Notes under the pieces: model-generated | Told to the model about the DNA's origin: nothing | Seen by the model: only the letters and a program-made list of their open reading frames with translations | Databases searched by the model: none | Translations under genes and position numbers: made by a program | Shown: positions 42,066-50,753 of the stretch, in pieces | How the letters are laid out: every line of letters starts with the position of its first letter | How positions within the stretch are numbered: position 1 is the stretch's first letter | From: Thalassospira sp. MCCC 1A01148 | GTDB lineage: Bacteria > Pseudomonadota > Alphaproteobacteria > Rhodospirillales > Thalassospiraceae | DNA: 64,000 nt | Assembly: GCF_001613795.1 (NCBI RefSeq) | Contig: NZ_LPVZ01000022.1 | Coordinates: 186,001-250,000, forward strand | Direction of reading: 5' to 3'

Positions 42066-43766
42066 CTAGCTTGCGGCGCTTTTGCGCAGGTTATCGAGGA
42101 AGGCTTCGACCGCGTCATCAAGGGCAACGGCTTCGGACACCAGCTTTTCGGCCGTGCTGGCGAGCTGATTGGTGCCTGATGACACTTTGCCAGCGTTGCT
42201 GTTGACGGTTTCGATGCGCTCGGACACTTCGCGTGTCCCGTCGGCTGCCTGTTGGACACTGCGCGAGATTTCACCGATGGCAGCGTGCTGTTCCTCGACT
42301 GCTGCGGCAATCGCGGTCGAGCTGTCTGCCACCTGGGCAATGGTTTCGGAAATCCGGCGGATGGCGTCAACCGCCTCGGTGGTTTCGTTCTGAACCGCAA
42401 GGATCTGTTGATTGATTTCCTCGGTCGCCTTGGCGGTCTGATTGGCGAGGTTTTTGACTTCGCTTGCCACAACGGCAAAGCCTTTGCCAGCATCACCAGC
42501 ACGGGCGGCCTCGATGGTGGCGTTAAGGGCGAGGAGGTTGGTCTGTTCGGCGATGTCGCCGATCAGGCTTGCGACGTCGCCGATACGCTGGGCGGCTTCG
42601 GACAAACCTGTGACCGTTTCATTGGTGCGCGTGGCTTCGTCATTGGCGCGGTTTGCAATAGAGGCAGAATTTGCAATCTGCTGGGCGATTTCATCAGAAG
42701 ATGCCGAGAGTTCCTCTGTTGCGGCCGAGACCGTTTGAACATTGCTTGATGTTTGGGTCGTTGCGGTCGATACCGCACCGGTCAGTTCGCTGTTCATGTT
42801 GGTCGCGTTGCGCATTTCGTCGGTCGCGGCTTGCATTTCCTTGATCGAGTTGGAGATCGAGTTGATCAATCCCTTAACCTGCTTATCAAGAGAATCCGCC
42901 ATTTCCATCAGGGCTTTACGCTGTTTCTCTTCGGCTTCTTCTTCTAGCGCGCGCTGTTTGTCCTGAAGCTTGAGGTTTTCAAGTGCCTGTTCGCGGAAGG
43001 AGACCACGGTGCGCGCCATGTCACCGACTTCATCCTTGCGTTGTTGGCCTTCGATACTGCCTTCAAGGTCGCCGCTTGAAATGACACGCATGCGTTCAGC
43101 AAGGGTTTTCAGTGCGCCGGTGATGTCGCGCCCGATGGCAAGACCGACAAAGATCATGACCAGCAGGATCACACCGCCAATTATGACGACAAAGGTTGCC
43201 TGTTCACGGAAGGCTGCATCGACATCATCAATATAGATGCCTGTGCCAATGATCGAGCCCCACGGAAGTGGTTCCGCATAGGAGAGTTTTTCAAATGTGA
43301 GATTTTCATCCTCGCCGGGTTTTGGCCAGTGATAGGACGAAAAACCACCGCCGGGCTGGTTGCCGGCCGCAATCAGTTCACGGATGAAGTAGTTACCCTG
43401 GGAATCCTGCGCATTGTTCAGGCTTTGGCCAACAAGTGAAGGCTTGGCACCGTGCATTTCGGTCATGCCATCTGTGGCAAAGACAAAGAAGTAACCGATG
43501 TTGCCGTCATATTTGCCTGCGGCGGCAACCTCGTAGAACTGACTGATTGCTTCTTCCTGTGTCAGAGTGCCGGCATCTGCCTTGTCCTGATAGAATTGTG
43601 CGATTGAGGTGATGTAGTTGGTGGTTGAACGAATCTTGTCTTTGCGGTCTTCGAGCATTGAGTCGCGAAGGGTCGAGAGCTGCAGGGCCCCGATCACGAT
43701 CACACCCAATAAAGCGATGACTGACAAGACAACGATCTTGTAGCCGATTTTCATGTTGCCAAGCAT
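42066..43766 (-). CDS. methyl-accepting chemotaxis protein with Cache-type sensor (copy 1)
   Basis: A 566-residue chemoreceptor. Transmembrane segments are at about residues 10-28 and 190-210 ([20 protein letters not shown]), enclosing a periplasmic single-Cache domain with [19 protein letters not shown] and the [10 protein letters not shown] and [10 protein letters not shown] motifs. A HAMP region, a long coiled coil and the signalling tip [20 protein letters not shown] follow, with an [10 protein letters not shown] helix. sCache receptors often sense carboxylates or amino acids. No CheR-binding pentapeptide is seen at the C-terminus. It is paralogous to, and the same length as, the gene at 44021; its own promoter lies in the 254-base gap. 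Confidence 0.94.
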   Translation of the reverse strand: MLGNMKIGYKIVVLSVIALLGVIVIGALQLSTLRDSMLEDRKDKIRSTTNYITSIAQFYQDKADAGTLTQEEAISQFYEVAAAGKYDGNIGYFFVFATDGMTEMHGAKPSLVGQSLNNAQDSQGNYFIRELIAAGNQPGGGFSSYHWPKPGEDENLTFEKLSYAEPLPWGSIIGTGIYIDDVDAAFREQATFVVIIGGVILLVMIFVGLAIGRDITGALKTLAERMRVISSGDLEGSIEGQQRKDEVGDMARTVVSFREQALENLKLQDKQRALEEEAEEKQRKALMEMADSLDKQVKGLINSISNSIKEMQAATDEMRNATNMNSELTGAVSTATTQTSSNVQTVSAATEELSASSDEIAQQIANSASIANRANDEATRTNETVTGLSEAAQRIGDVASLIGDIAEQTNLLALNATIEAARAGDAGKGFAVVASEVKNLANQTAKATEEINQQILAVQNETTEAVDAIRRISETIAQVADSSTAIAAAVEEQHAAIGEISRSVQQAADGTREVSERIETVNSNAGKVSSGTNQLASTAEKLVSEAVALDDAVEAFLDNLRKSAAS

Positions 43767-43961
43767 TTGTTTCCTCCGCTCAATGCGGTTGTTGAATTAA
43801 AATATAAAAATATAATGGTTTGCATTCATCTTTAGTGCAAGTCGTATTATTCTAAAGTGTAGGTTTCAGGGTATAGGTTAGAAATGGCAACGGCGCACCC
43901 AAACGACAAGGCCGATATGCTTTTCATCTTTTGTGAAAGCCCTAAGTCTTTGTCGAAGCAC

Positions 43962-43992
43962 AAAAAAGGCCGGCGCTATAAGCCCCGGCCTT
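43962..43992 (-). terminator. terminator of chemoreceptor copy 2
   Basis: On the minus strand AAGGCCGG pairs with CCGGCCTT around a loop and is followed by six T residues, 29 bases after the stop codon. Confidence 0.85.
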
Positions 43993-44020
43993 CATGCAAA
44001 GATATGTCGATGCAAGTCGT

Positions 44021-45721
44021 TTAGTCGGTTGCGCGTTTACGCAGGTCGGCAAGGAAGTTTTCGACAGCTTCGTCAAGGGACTGTGCTTCTTCGACCAGTT
44101 TTTCCGCCGAATGGGCAAGCTGACTGGTCCCAGACGACACACGACCGGCATTTTCATTGACCGTTTCGATGCGCTGGGAGACTTCGCTGGTGCCGTCAGC
44201 AGCTTGTTGAACGTTACGCGAAATCTCGCCGATTGCGGCATGCTGTTCTTCAACGGCTGCGGCAATGGCGGTAGAGCTGTCAGCGACCTGGGCAATGGTT
44301 TCGGAAATCAGGCGGATCGCCTCGACCGCTTCGCCCGTTTCATTCTGAACCGAGAGGATCTGCTGGTTAATCTCCTCGGTCGCCTTGGCGGTCTGGTTGG
44401 CAAGGTTTTTGACCTCGCTTGCCACCACGGCGAAGCCTTTGCCTGCGTCACCGGCACGCGCGGCCTCAATCGTGGCATTCAGCGCCAGAAGGTTGGTCTG
44501 CTCGGCGATATCCCCGATCAGCTTTGCGACATCACCAATTTTCTGTGCCGCATCGGCCAGGCCCGTGACGGTCTTGTTGGTGCGCGTGGCTTGTTCGTTG
44601 GCCTGATTGGCGACCTGGGCGGATTGGGAAATCTGCTGGGCGATTTCATCACTGGACGCGGTCAGTTCCTCGGTCGCGGCTGACACGGTCTGTACGTTGG
44701 TCGATGTCTGCGTGGTGGCAGATGCCACAGCAGCAGAGAGCGAGCTGTTGGTGTTGCTGGCTTCTTCCATCGTGGTAGTGGCCTTCTTCATATCCGTAAT
44801 GGAACCACCAATCGCGCGGATGAGGCCCTTGACCTGACTTTCAAGGCTGTCGGCCATATCGGTAATGTCCTGACGGCGTTGCTTATCTGCCTGGGCTTCC
44901 AGTTCTTTCTGGCGGTTCTGAAGTGCCTGATTTTCCAGCGCCTGTTCACGGAAGGCGACAACCGTGCGGGCCATATCACCCACTTCGTCACCACGTTCCT
45001 GACCTTCGATCTCGCCTTCAAGCTTGCCGCCGGCGATTTCGGTCATTCGGGCCGAAAGTTTATTCAGTCCACCGGTAATATTACGCCCGATCGCAAGTGA
45101 GAACACGATCATCAGGGCAACAACAATTGCAATGATCACCAGCAAAAAGACCGCCTGTTCCCAGAACGCGGCATCAACATCGTCAATATAGATACCGGTG
45201 CCGATGGCGTGGCCCCAGGGGAGCATGGCGGAATAGGACAATTTCTCGAACAGTTGGTCTTCGGGCTCACCGGGCTTTGGCCAGTAATATGAGAAGAAAC
45301 CGCCGTCGGGGTTTTGCGCGGCCGCAAGAAGATCCTGCACAATAAAGTTGCCGGTCGGGTCTTTGACCTGACTCATATCCGTGCCGTTCAGCGACGGTTT
45401 GGCGCCGTGCAACTTGTTAATGCCGTTTTCGTCATAGGCAAAGAAATAGCCAGTTCCCTCATCAAACCTTGCCGCTGTGCTCCAGCGGTAAAATTCGTCC
45501 GTTGCTTCTTCTTGTGTAAGCTCGCCGCTGCCGACGCGATCCTGATAGGACTGGGCAGCCGTCACCAGCATTGAAACAGTTGCCTGAATTTTGTCTTTGC
45601 GGTCTTCAAGCATCCCGTTGCGCAACGTTTGAAGCTCAAGTGCTGCAATCGCCAGCAAGGCAATCAGAGACAGCAAGGATAAACTGGCGACTTTCTGGCC
45701 AATTCGTATGTTCTGAAGCAT
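44021..45721 (-). CDS. methyl-accepting chemotaxis protein with Cache-type sensor (copy 2)
   Basis: A 566-residue receptor with the same plan as copy 1: N-terminal helix ([19 protein letters not shown]), a sCache domain with [20 protein letters not shown] and [20 protein letters not shown], a second helix ([20 protein letters not shown]), HAMP, and a signalling domain nearly identical to copy 1 ([20 protein letters not shown]). The sensor domains differ much more than the signalling tips, as expected for duplicated receptors that took up different ligands. ATG at 45721 is chosen because it aligns with copy 1; a 15-residue upstream extension is open but not supported. Confidence 0.94.
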   Translation of the reverse strand: MLQNIRIGQKVASLSLLSLIALLAIAALELQTLRNGMLEDRKDKIQATVSMLVTAAQSYQDRVGSGELTQEEATDEFYRWSTAARFDEGTGYFFAYDENGINKLHGAKPSLNGTDMSQVKDPTGNFIVQDLLAAAQNPDGGFFSYYWPKPGEPEDQLFEKLSYSAMLPWGHAIGTGIYIDDVDAAFWEQAVFLLVIIAIVVALMIVFSLAIGRNITGGLNKLSARMTEIAGGKLEGEIEGQERGDEVGDMARTVVAFREQALENQALQNRQKELEAQADKQRRQDITDMADSLESQVKGLIRAIGGSITDMKKATTTMEEASNTNSSLSAAVASATTQTSTNVQTVSAATEELTASSDEIAQQISQSAQVANQANEQATRTNKTVTGLADAAQKIGDVAKLIGDIAEQTNLLALNATIEAARAGDAGKGFAVVASEVKNLANQTAKATEEINQQILSVQNETGEAVEAIRLISETIAQVADSSTAIAAAVEEQHAAIGEISRNVQQAADGTSEVSQRIETVNENAGRVSSGTSQLAHSAEKLVEEAQSLDEAVENFLADLRKRATD

Positions 45722-45968
45722 GATCCGTTCCCGTTTTCTTGTTATTCCCCGAGCCAAAGCGCACAAACCTATTCAAAGATCTGTTCTTTCGTATGGGTTA
45801 ATGGCCAAAGCTGTAAAAAAGTATAGGTATGATTTTCGGCGACTGCACCAATTTTCTGTTGGTCGACCATTCGTAACACGTTGGGGTCAAACCGATTTAT
45901 GGTTGGGTGCGCAGATATCAAGCGTGCGAAACAACGTATCGACGCTCATATGTTGGAACGATCAGTCA

Positions 45969-46007
45969 TAAAAAAAGCACCTGACGGTTAAGAAAGGTGC
46001 TTTTTTT
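45969..46007. terminator. bidirectional terminator
   Basis: AAAAAAAGCACC and GGTGCTTTTTTT form a 12-base stem around a loop of about 15, placed 30 bases after the esterase stop on the minus strand. Confidence 0.8.
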
Positions 46008-46036
46008 CATAAGAACTGGGGCAGGGAGATGTCTGA

Positions 46037-46735
46037 TCAGCGTAATTGTTTGATCAGGAAGTTGCTGGCAATGCCAAGCCCTTCTTCATCAATGCCGTGT
46101 TGCAGGCCGGGGCGTTCGTGCAGGCTGACTTCTATGCCATTTGCAGCCAGGGTTTCCTTGGCAAGACGGGATGCCTCGATTGGCACGACCGGATCGGCGG
46201 TGCCATGGACCAGCACCATTGGCGGGCGGGACTTGATTTCCGCCCCGAAGGCCTGTTCGCCAAGAAGTGCACCAGAGAAACCGACAACCCCGGCAATCTG
46301 GTTTTCACGGCGCGGTGCGGTTTGCAGCGACATCATTGTGCCTTGTGAAAAGCCAACCAGCGCGACCTTGTCGGCGGTCACGCCATGGGTTTCCATCACG
46401 TGATCAATGAAATCATCGACATAAGCCGCACTTTTGCGGGCACCTTCGGCCATGGCGACAAGGGCGCCAGACATTGTTTCCGGGGCGCGGCGCAGAAATT
46501 CCGGATCATATTCGGCCAGGCTAAACCACTGGCGTCCGAAGGGGGACATTTCGCACGGGAATGGCGCGTTGGGCGAATAGAAACTGGTGTCGGGCAGGGC
46601 GCGCGCCAGATGCGGTGCCAGACCGATCAGGTCATTGCCGTCTGCGCCATAGCCATGCAGCAAAATAACGACGCTTTTGGTCGTGCCTGAGGCGGCCGGG
46701 ACGGTTGGTCCAGAGAGTAGGGTATCTGTGCTCAT
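46037..46735 (-). CDS. carboxylesterase/phospholipase family hydrolase
   Basis: A 232-residue alpha/beta hydrolase of the YpfH/carboxylesterase-2 family. The oxyanion region is ILLHGYGADGNDLIGLAPHL (residues 24-43), the nucleophile is Ser130 in ALVGFSQGTMMS, the acid is in HGTADPVVP and the catalytic His in LQHGID. The length is standard. These enzymes cleave short- to medium-chain esters or lysophospholipids. No signal peptide. It has its own terminator and lies upstream of the chemoreceptor genes on the same strand, but is separated by that terminator. Confidence 0.88.
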   Translation of the reverse strand: MSTDTLLSGPTVPAASGTTKSVVILLHGYGADGNDLIGLAPHLARALPDTSFYSPNAPFPCEMSPFGRQWFSLAEYDPEFLRRAPETMSGALVAMAEGARKSAAYVDDFIDHVMETHGVTADKVALVGFSQGTMMSLQTAPRRENQIAGVVGFSGALLGEQAFGAEIKSRPPMVLVHGTADPVVPIEASRLAKETLAANGIEVSLHERPGLQHGIDEEGLGIASNFLIKQLR

Positions 46736-47330
46736 AAATGCTTTTCCTGATTTTCCCGTGTCCCTTGCTCAGGGTCAGGACCTATTAATTTGGTTTGAAT
46801 GGTCGTTCAGATTTGCGCTGACCCTAGCAATGCAGCCCACGGACCACCAGCATTTTTTGTTGGCAAACCGGGCGGAAGAAAGCGTGCCGTCAGGCGGAAA
46901 TCCCCATATGGCTAAAGGCTGTGGATAACTTTGTGGATGGAACGGGTGATTCTCAGAAATTCAGCCTTTGAATGGTTCGTATGTTGCGAAACAGTCTTGG
47001 TTATCTATGCCTTGGTATAAAATCTCCGGGTTTTCTAATTTAAAATATTTCGATATTTTTCTACCAAATTTAATCAATAAAATCATATGGTTATCTTGTT
47101 CCCCTTGTTGTGGGCTATTCTTGAGGGTGGAGATGTTCGGTTTGGCCCGTTGGCGGTTGAAGTGAAAAATCGCGCGAAAGCTGCATAGCTTGGGCCAAAA
47201 AGTTAACGATGTGGATTTTTTGGACAGACGGTCAGTAAAAGGCGGCTTTTGCCGCCCGGCTTTCTGTGTAACAAGAAATCTTCCGGTTTGCCCGGATGCC
47301 CCACAGCACAATCCATAGCCCGAGGTCCCG
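46736..47330. other. 595-base gene-free interval, AT-rich in the middle
   Basis: No supported gene. Bases 46975-47110 are conspicuously AT-rich (TAAAATATTTCGATATTTTTC-like sequence) compared with the rest of the window. A hairpin GGCGGC-TTTT-GCCGCC lies at 47241-47256, about 75 bases before the MATE gene. It could contain a promoter, a protein-binding region or remnants of a lost gene. Confidence 0.4.
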
Positions 47331-48668
47331 ATGAACCAAACGCGCCGCTGGTTCGGCAAGGGAGATCGACGTGTTCTGGCGTTGACCTTGCCAATTATCT
47401 TGTCCAACGCGACTGTTCCGTTACTTGGCGCAGTTGACACGGCCGTGGTCGGCCATCTTGACAGTCCACATTATATCGGTGCGGTCGCTGTAGGTGCGCT
47501 GATCTTTTCCTATGTGTTCTGGAGCTTTGGCTTCTTGCGCATGGCGACCACCGGGCTTGCTGCCCAGGCCTATGGCCGTCGCGATGCGAACGGGGTGCGC
47601 GCAGTTTTTGCCCGGGCAGCCCTGATTGCCGTTGTTGCCGGTCTGGCCGTGATGGTGTTGCAATGGCCGATCATTGAATTGGCCATGACCCTGATTGCGC
47701 CGACCCCCGCGGTTGAGGCAGCAGCGCGTGACTATTTCCATGTTCGGATCTGGGCATCGCCCGCGACGCTGATGCAATACTGCATGCTGGGCTGGTTGCT
47801 TGCCATGCGTGATAGCCGCGCAGTGTTCATTTTTCAGGTGTTCTTGAATTCACTGAACATCATTCTTGATATCCTGTTTGTGCAAGGGTTCGGCTGGGAC
47901 GTGCGCGGGGTGGCCGGGGCCACGGTGATTGCGGATTATTCCGGTGTTGTCCTGGGCTGGTTCCTGATGCAGCCACATCTGAAGCGGCTGGGCGGGACGT
48001 GGCGCGGCATTGGCCTGTTTGATCGCGGGCAACTGGCGCGGCTGATGAAGATCAATGGGGATATCTTTATCCGTACAATGGCACTGACATCGGCCTTTGC
48101 ACTGTTTACCAGTTTCTCTGCCCGGTTCGGGGAAGTCACGCTTGCGGCCAATGCGGTTTTGCAAAACTTCCTGATGTTTGGGTCCTTTGCGCTGGATGGC
48201 TTTGCCCATGCGGCCGAAACCCTTGTCGGGCAGGCTTATGGTGCGGAAAAGCGCAAACAGTTTATGTGGGCGGTGCGCAAGACAACGATCTGGAGCGTTG
48301 TGTCGGCAATTGTGATGTCGGCCATGTTTGCCCTTGCCGGGCCATGGATTGTTGATGCCCTGACCAGTATTCCCGAGGTCCGCACAGCATCCTACGAATA
48401 CCTGATATGGGCCGTGATCCTGCCGGTGACCGGTGTGTTGGGCTTTCAGTTTGACGGGGTGTTTTTGGGCGCGATGCAGACCAAGCACTGGCGCAACATG
48501 ATGCTGGTCTCGGTTGCGATTTATGCCGGGTTTGCCTGGTGGGCTGTGACGATGGGCAGCAACCATTTCCTGTGGGCGGCGTTTAACGGGTTCTTCCTGT
48601 TGCGCGGGCTGACACTGATGGTGCTGTTCCCGACAATCATTCCCAAGCCGCGTCAGGCTGTGGCATAG
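47331..48668 (+). CDS. MATE family efflux transporter, DinF type
   Basis: A 445-residue, twelve-helix MATE exporter. The start LALTLPIILSNATVPLLGAV and DTAVVGHLDSPHYIGAVAVG is diagnostic of the NorM/DinF superfamily, with GLAAQAYGRRDANGVRAVFA in the first half and AETLVGQAYGAEKRKQFM at the equivalent position in the second half. They export drugs or organic cations against Na+ or H+. The DinF subgroup is suggested by the DxAxVG motif and length. Monocistronic as far as can be seen. Confidence 0.92.
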   Translation: MNQTRRWFGKGDRRVLALTLPIILSNATVPLLGAVDTAVVGHLDSPHYIGAVAVGALIFSYVFWSFGFLRMATTGLAAQAYGRRDANGVRAVFARAALIAVVAGLAVMVLQWPIIELAMTLIAPTPAVEAAARDYFHVRIWASPATLMQYCMLGWLLAMRDSRAVFIFQVFLNSLNIILDILFVQGFGWDVRGVAGATVIADYSGVVLGWFLMQPHLKRLGGTWRGIGLFDRGQLARLMKINGDIFIRTMALTSAFALFTSFSARFGEVTLAANAVLQNFLMFGSFALDGFAHAAETLVGQAYGAEKRKQFMWAVRKTTIWSVVSAIVMSAMFALAGPWIVDALTSIPEVRTASYEYLIWAVILPVTGVLGFQFDGVFLGAMQTKHWRNMMLVSVAIYAGFAWWAVTMGSNHFLWAAFNGFFLLRGLTLMVLFPTIIPKPRQAVA

Positions 48669-48701
48669 CGTGCTTTTCAGGTTCGGCACGTGTTGATCAA
48701 G

Positions 48702-48726
48702 GTCCCCGGCTTCGCGGGGATGACGG
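48702..48726. repeat. REP-like palindromic element
   Basis: CCCCG-GCTTC-GCGGGG followed by ATGACGG, like the copy at 8477. It lies just after the MATE gene stop and could also act as a transcript end. Confidence 0.45.
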
Positions 48727-48781
48727 CGCCAGATTGGCTTGTTTCGCTGTCATATCCGTGATGGCAGGAAACGATGTGATG

Positions 48782-49261
48782 TCAGTCGGCGTCGGCAACG
48801 GGCAGGGTGGTGCTGTTTTTGACTTCGTGCAGGGTGAAGCTTGATTTCATGTTGGCAACACCGGGTAGCTTCATCATGACTTCGGACAGGAAACGCTGAT
48901 AGGCAGCCGGATCGGGCACGACAATGCGCATCATGTAATCCTGATTGCCGACCATGGCATAGCAATCAACAATTTCCGGATGTTCCTGTACCGCACTTTC
49001 AAAACGGCGCAGCGACGGTTCGTCATGCTGGGTCAGCGACACGGTGACAAATACGTTTACACCGAGTTGCAGATGCGCCGGATCAAGCAGGGCGACATAT
49101 TTGCGGATGACACCGATTTCTTCGAGTTTGCGCAAGCGACGCAGGCAGGGCGACACGGACAGGCCGACCTTGTCAGCCAGTTCGACCATGGAGATTCGAC
49201 CATCTTCCTGAATTTCACGAAGAATTTTGCGATCAATTGCGTCGAAACCGTTGCGCGCCAT
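48782..49261 (-). CDS. Lrp/AsnC family transcriptional regulator
   Basis: A 159-residue regulator. The N-terminal helix-turn-helix is DAIDRKILREIQEDGRISMV, then ELADKVGLSVSPCLRRLRKL, followed by the GVIRKYVALLDPAHL linker and a RAM domain with VFVTVSLTQHD and CYAMVGNQDYMMRIVVPD, which binds amino acids. ATG at 49261 has an aaggag ribosome binding site; the longer open frame to 49492 has no homology-like residues. Targets are unknown; the divergent gap to the GNAT gene (461 bases) is a candidate region. Confidence 0.92.
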   Translation of the reverse strand: MARNGFDAIDRKILREIQEDGRISMVELADKVGLSVSPCLRRLRKLEEIGVIRKYVALLDPAHLQLGVNVFVTVSLTQHDEPSLRRFESAVQEHPEIVDCYAMVGNQDYMMRIVVPDPAAYQRFLSEVMMKLPGVANMKSSFTLHEVKNSTTLPVADAD

Positions 49262-49722
49262 GGCGTGCCACACTCCTTTAGACGATAAGAAACCGGGCCG
49301 AGATGCGCCCTTGGAAATTATAATTGCGGAAGGGTGGATTTTGCCAAATACCCGACCAGCTGTACATAATTCCTGCTGCGCGATAAGCCATGACTTCGCG
49401 TTTCTGTCAATCTTTGCGTCGTCCAAAGGGGCATTTTTTGCGCCGTTATCGGAGATCGTGTTGCAGGGTGCAGCACCGGATTTCGTGGGCAAAATACATG
49501 GCAGGTGCTTGCATCAAACAGACAATACAAGTATGTCGTTCAATTCGTTGGAATGCCTAGGCTTGTGAGCATCTGCAGCGGAACTTATCATTGCCGTGTG
49601 CCATCCGGGCAGTGTAGTATAATCGTACCAATTTACTTATTTCGATTGTGATTACTCTCCTGCCGGGAGCCGGAGGAGGCTGACACTGTCTGACAATGTC
49701 AGCCTATTAGTGAAAGGCACGT
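49262..49722. other. 461-base divergent intergenic region
   Basis: No supported gene. It should contain the Lrp and GNAT/Rrf2 promoters; a TAGTATAAT-like -10 appears near 49615-49623. A perfect 8-base hairpin lies at 49678-49704 directly upstream of the GNAT ribosome binding site. Confidence 0.4.
49678..49704 (+). promoter_or_regulatory. hairpin in the GNAT gene leader
   Basis: GGCTGACA and TGTCAGCC form a perfect 8-base stem with an 11-base loop. It ends about 10 bases before the AAAGG ribosome binding site of the gene at 49723, without a T-run, so it could modulate translation or be a binding site. Confidence 0.4.
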
Positions 49723-50223
49723 ATGGTGGACGCTGCGCAAAACACGCCGGGATATAACCTGGTTACCATTGGCGAGCACAAAATCAATATTCGTCCAGCG
49801 GTCGAGGCAGACCTGCCCAATGTTGTCGATCTTGATGACCGGACCACAGGGCTGCGCAAGCCGGATTACTGGGATGATCTGTTTACCCGTTATGGCAACC
49901 GCAAGGATTCCCGCTTCTTTCTGATTGCAGAGGAAAACGGAACACTTCTGGGCTGTATCTTTGGGGAAGTCCGGTCGTGGGAATTTAACTCCGTCCCGTG
50001 TGGCTGGGTCGGCACGGTCAGTGTCGAGCCGGATCTTCGCATGGGCGGGATTGGCACGATCCTTTATGATGAAATCTGCCGCTGTTTCCGTAACGCCGGA
50101 GTGACCAAGATCCGCACTATGATCCCGCGCGACGCGACCGACCTGATGTCGTTCTTCCGCGCACAGGGCATGATGGCGGGGCCGTTCATTCAGCTGGAAA
50201 CAGATATGGAAGAGGGGGAATAA
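49723..50223 (+). CDS. GNAT family N-acetyltransferase
   Basis: A 166-residue single-domain acetyltransferase. NIRPAVEADLPNVVDLDD is the first strand-helix, FLIAEENGTLLGCIFGEV the central strands, VGTVSVEPDLRMGGIGTIL the acetyl-CoA-binding motif A (with RMGGIG in place of the usual R/Q-x-x-G-x-G/A), and KIRTMIPRDATDLMSFFRAQ the last helix. Substrate unknown. It is four bases upstream of an Rrf2-type regulator, so they form an operon. Confidence 0.87.
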   Translation: MVDAAQNTPGYNLVTIGEHKINIRPAVEADLPNVVDLDDRTTGLRKPDYWDDLFTRYGNRKDSRFFLIAEENGTLLGCIFGEVRSWEFNSVPCGWVGTVSVEPDLRMGGIGTILYDEICRCFRNAGVTKIRTMIPRDATDLMSFFRAQGMMAGPFIQLETDMEEGE

Positions 50224-50227
50224 GCCA

Positions 50228-50674
50228 ATGATGTCTTTGCAAAAGGCAACGTTGTTTGCCCTCTATGCCGTGCTGGAACTGGCCGAAGATACCGACCGCC
50301 AGCTTTCGGCATCGGAAATTGCCGAACGCTATAATATCTCGACCAACCATCTGGCGAAGGTTCTGCGCGACCTGGGGCGTGCGGGGCTGGTTGAGTCGGT
50401 CCGTGGGGCCGGTGGCGGCTATCGTTTCTGTGGCAATGCCAAACGCACGACACTTCTGGATGTTGTGCAGCTGTTCGAAGAAGTTGGCACAAGCCCTTCC
50501 AACAGTATTGTGCAGGATACCAATGCCGGGGCGGCCTTGACGCTGGTGATGGATGAAATCGAAGAAATCACCCATGCGACCTTGTTGTCGATCACGATCG
50601 AGACGATGCTGAAATTGATGCGCAAGCGTCGCCCGGAAAAGCCGACATCCACCGGATTGTTCCGCGCCGTTTAA
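50228..50674 (+). CDS. Rrf2 family transcriptional regulator
   Basis: A 148-residue Rrf2 regulator. The winged helix is typical: LFALYAVLELAEDTDRQLSA, EIAERYNISTNHLAKVLRDL, then LVESVRGAGGGYRF. The Fe-S-binding cysteines found in IscR and NsrR are absent (only one Cys, in FCGN), so any redox sensing would not be by a [2Fe-2S] or [4Fe-4S] cluster of the usual type. ATG at 50228 or 50231. The gene follows a GNAT acetyltransferase by four bases and ends at a strong terminator. Confidence 0.9.
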   Translation: MMSLQKATLFALYAVLELAEDTDRQLSASEIAERYNISTNHLAKVLRDLGRAGLVESVRGAGGGYRFCGNAKRTTLLDVVQLFEEVGTSPSNSIVQDTNAGAALTLVMDEIEEITHATLLSITIETMLKLMRKRRPEKPTSTGLFRAV

Positions 50675-50697
50675 CCCGCCAAGCAAATTACAGATAC

Positions 50698-50732
50698 AAA
50701 AAAGGCCGTCAGAATGTTCTGACGGCCTTTTT
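50698..50732. terminator. bidirectional terminator
   Basis: AAAGGCCGTCAGAA and TTCTGACGGCCTTT form a 14-base stem with a two-base apex plus flanking A and T runs, between the Rrf2 gene and the convergent DEAD-box gene. Confidence 0.9.
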
Positions 50733-50753
50733 GATGTGATCTTGTGGACGTGT

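Noticed and set aside
46961-47440. 159-codon minus-strand frame at the MATE gene start
   Set aside because: Overlaps the MATE N-terminus and an AT-rich non-coding stretch; composition does not look coding.
50228-50674. IscR/NsrR-type iron-sulfur regulator
   Set aside because: The three cluster-binding cysteines are missing; it is only a general Rrf2 protein.
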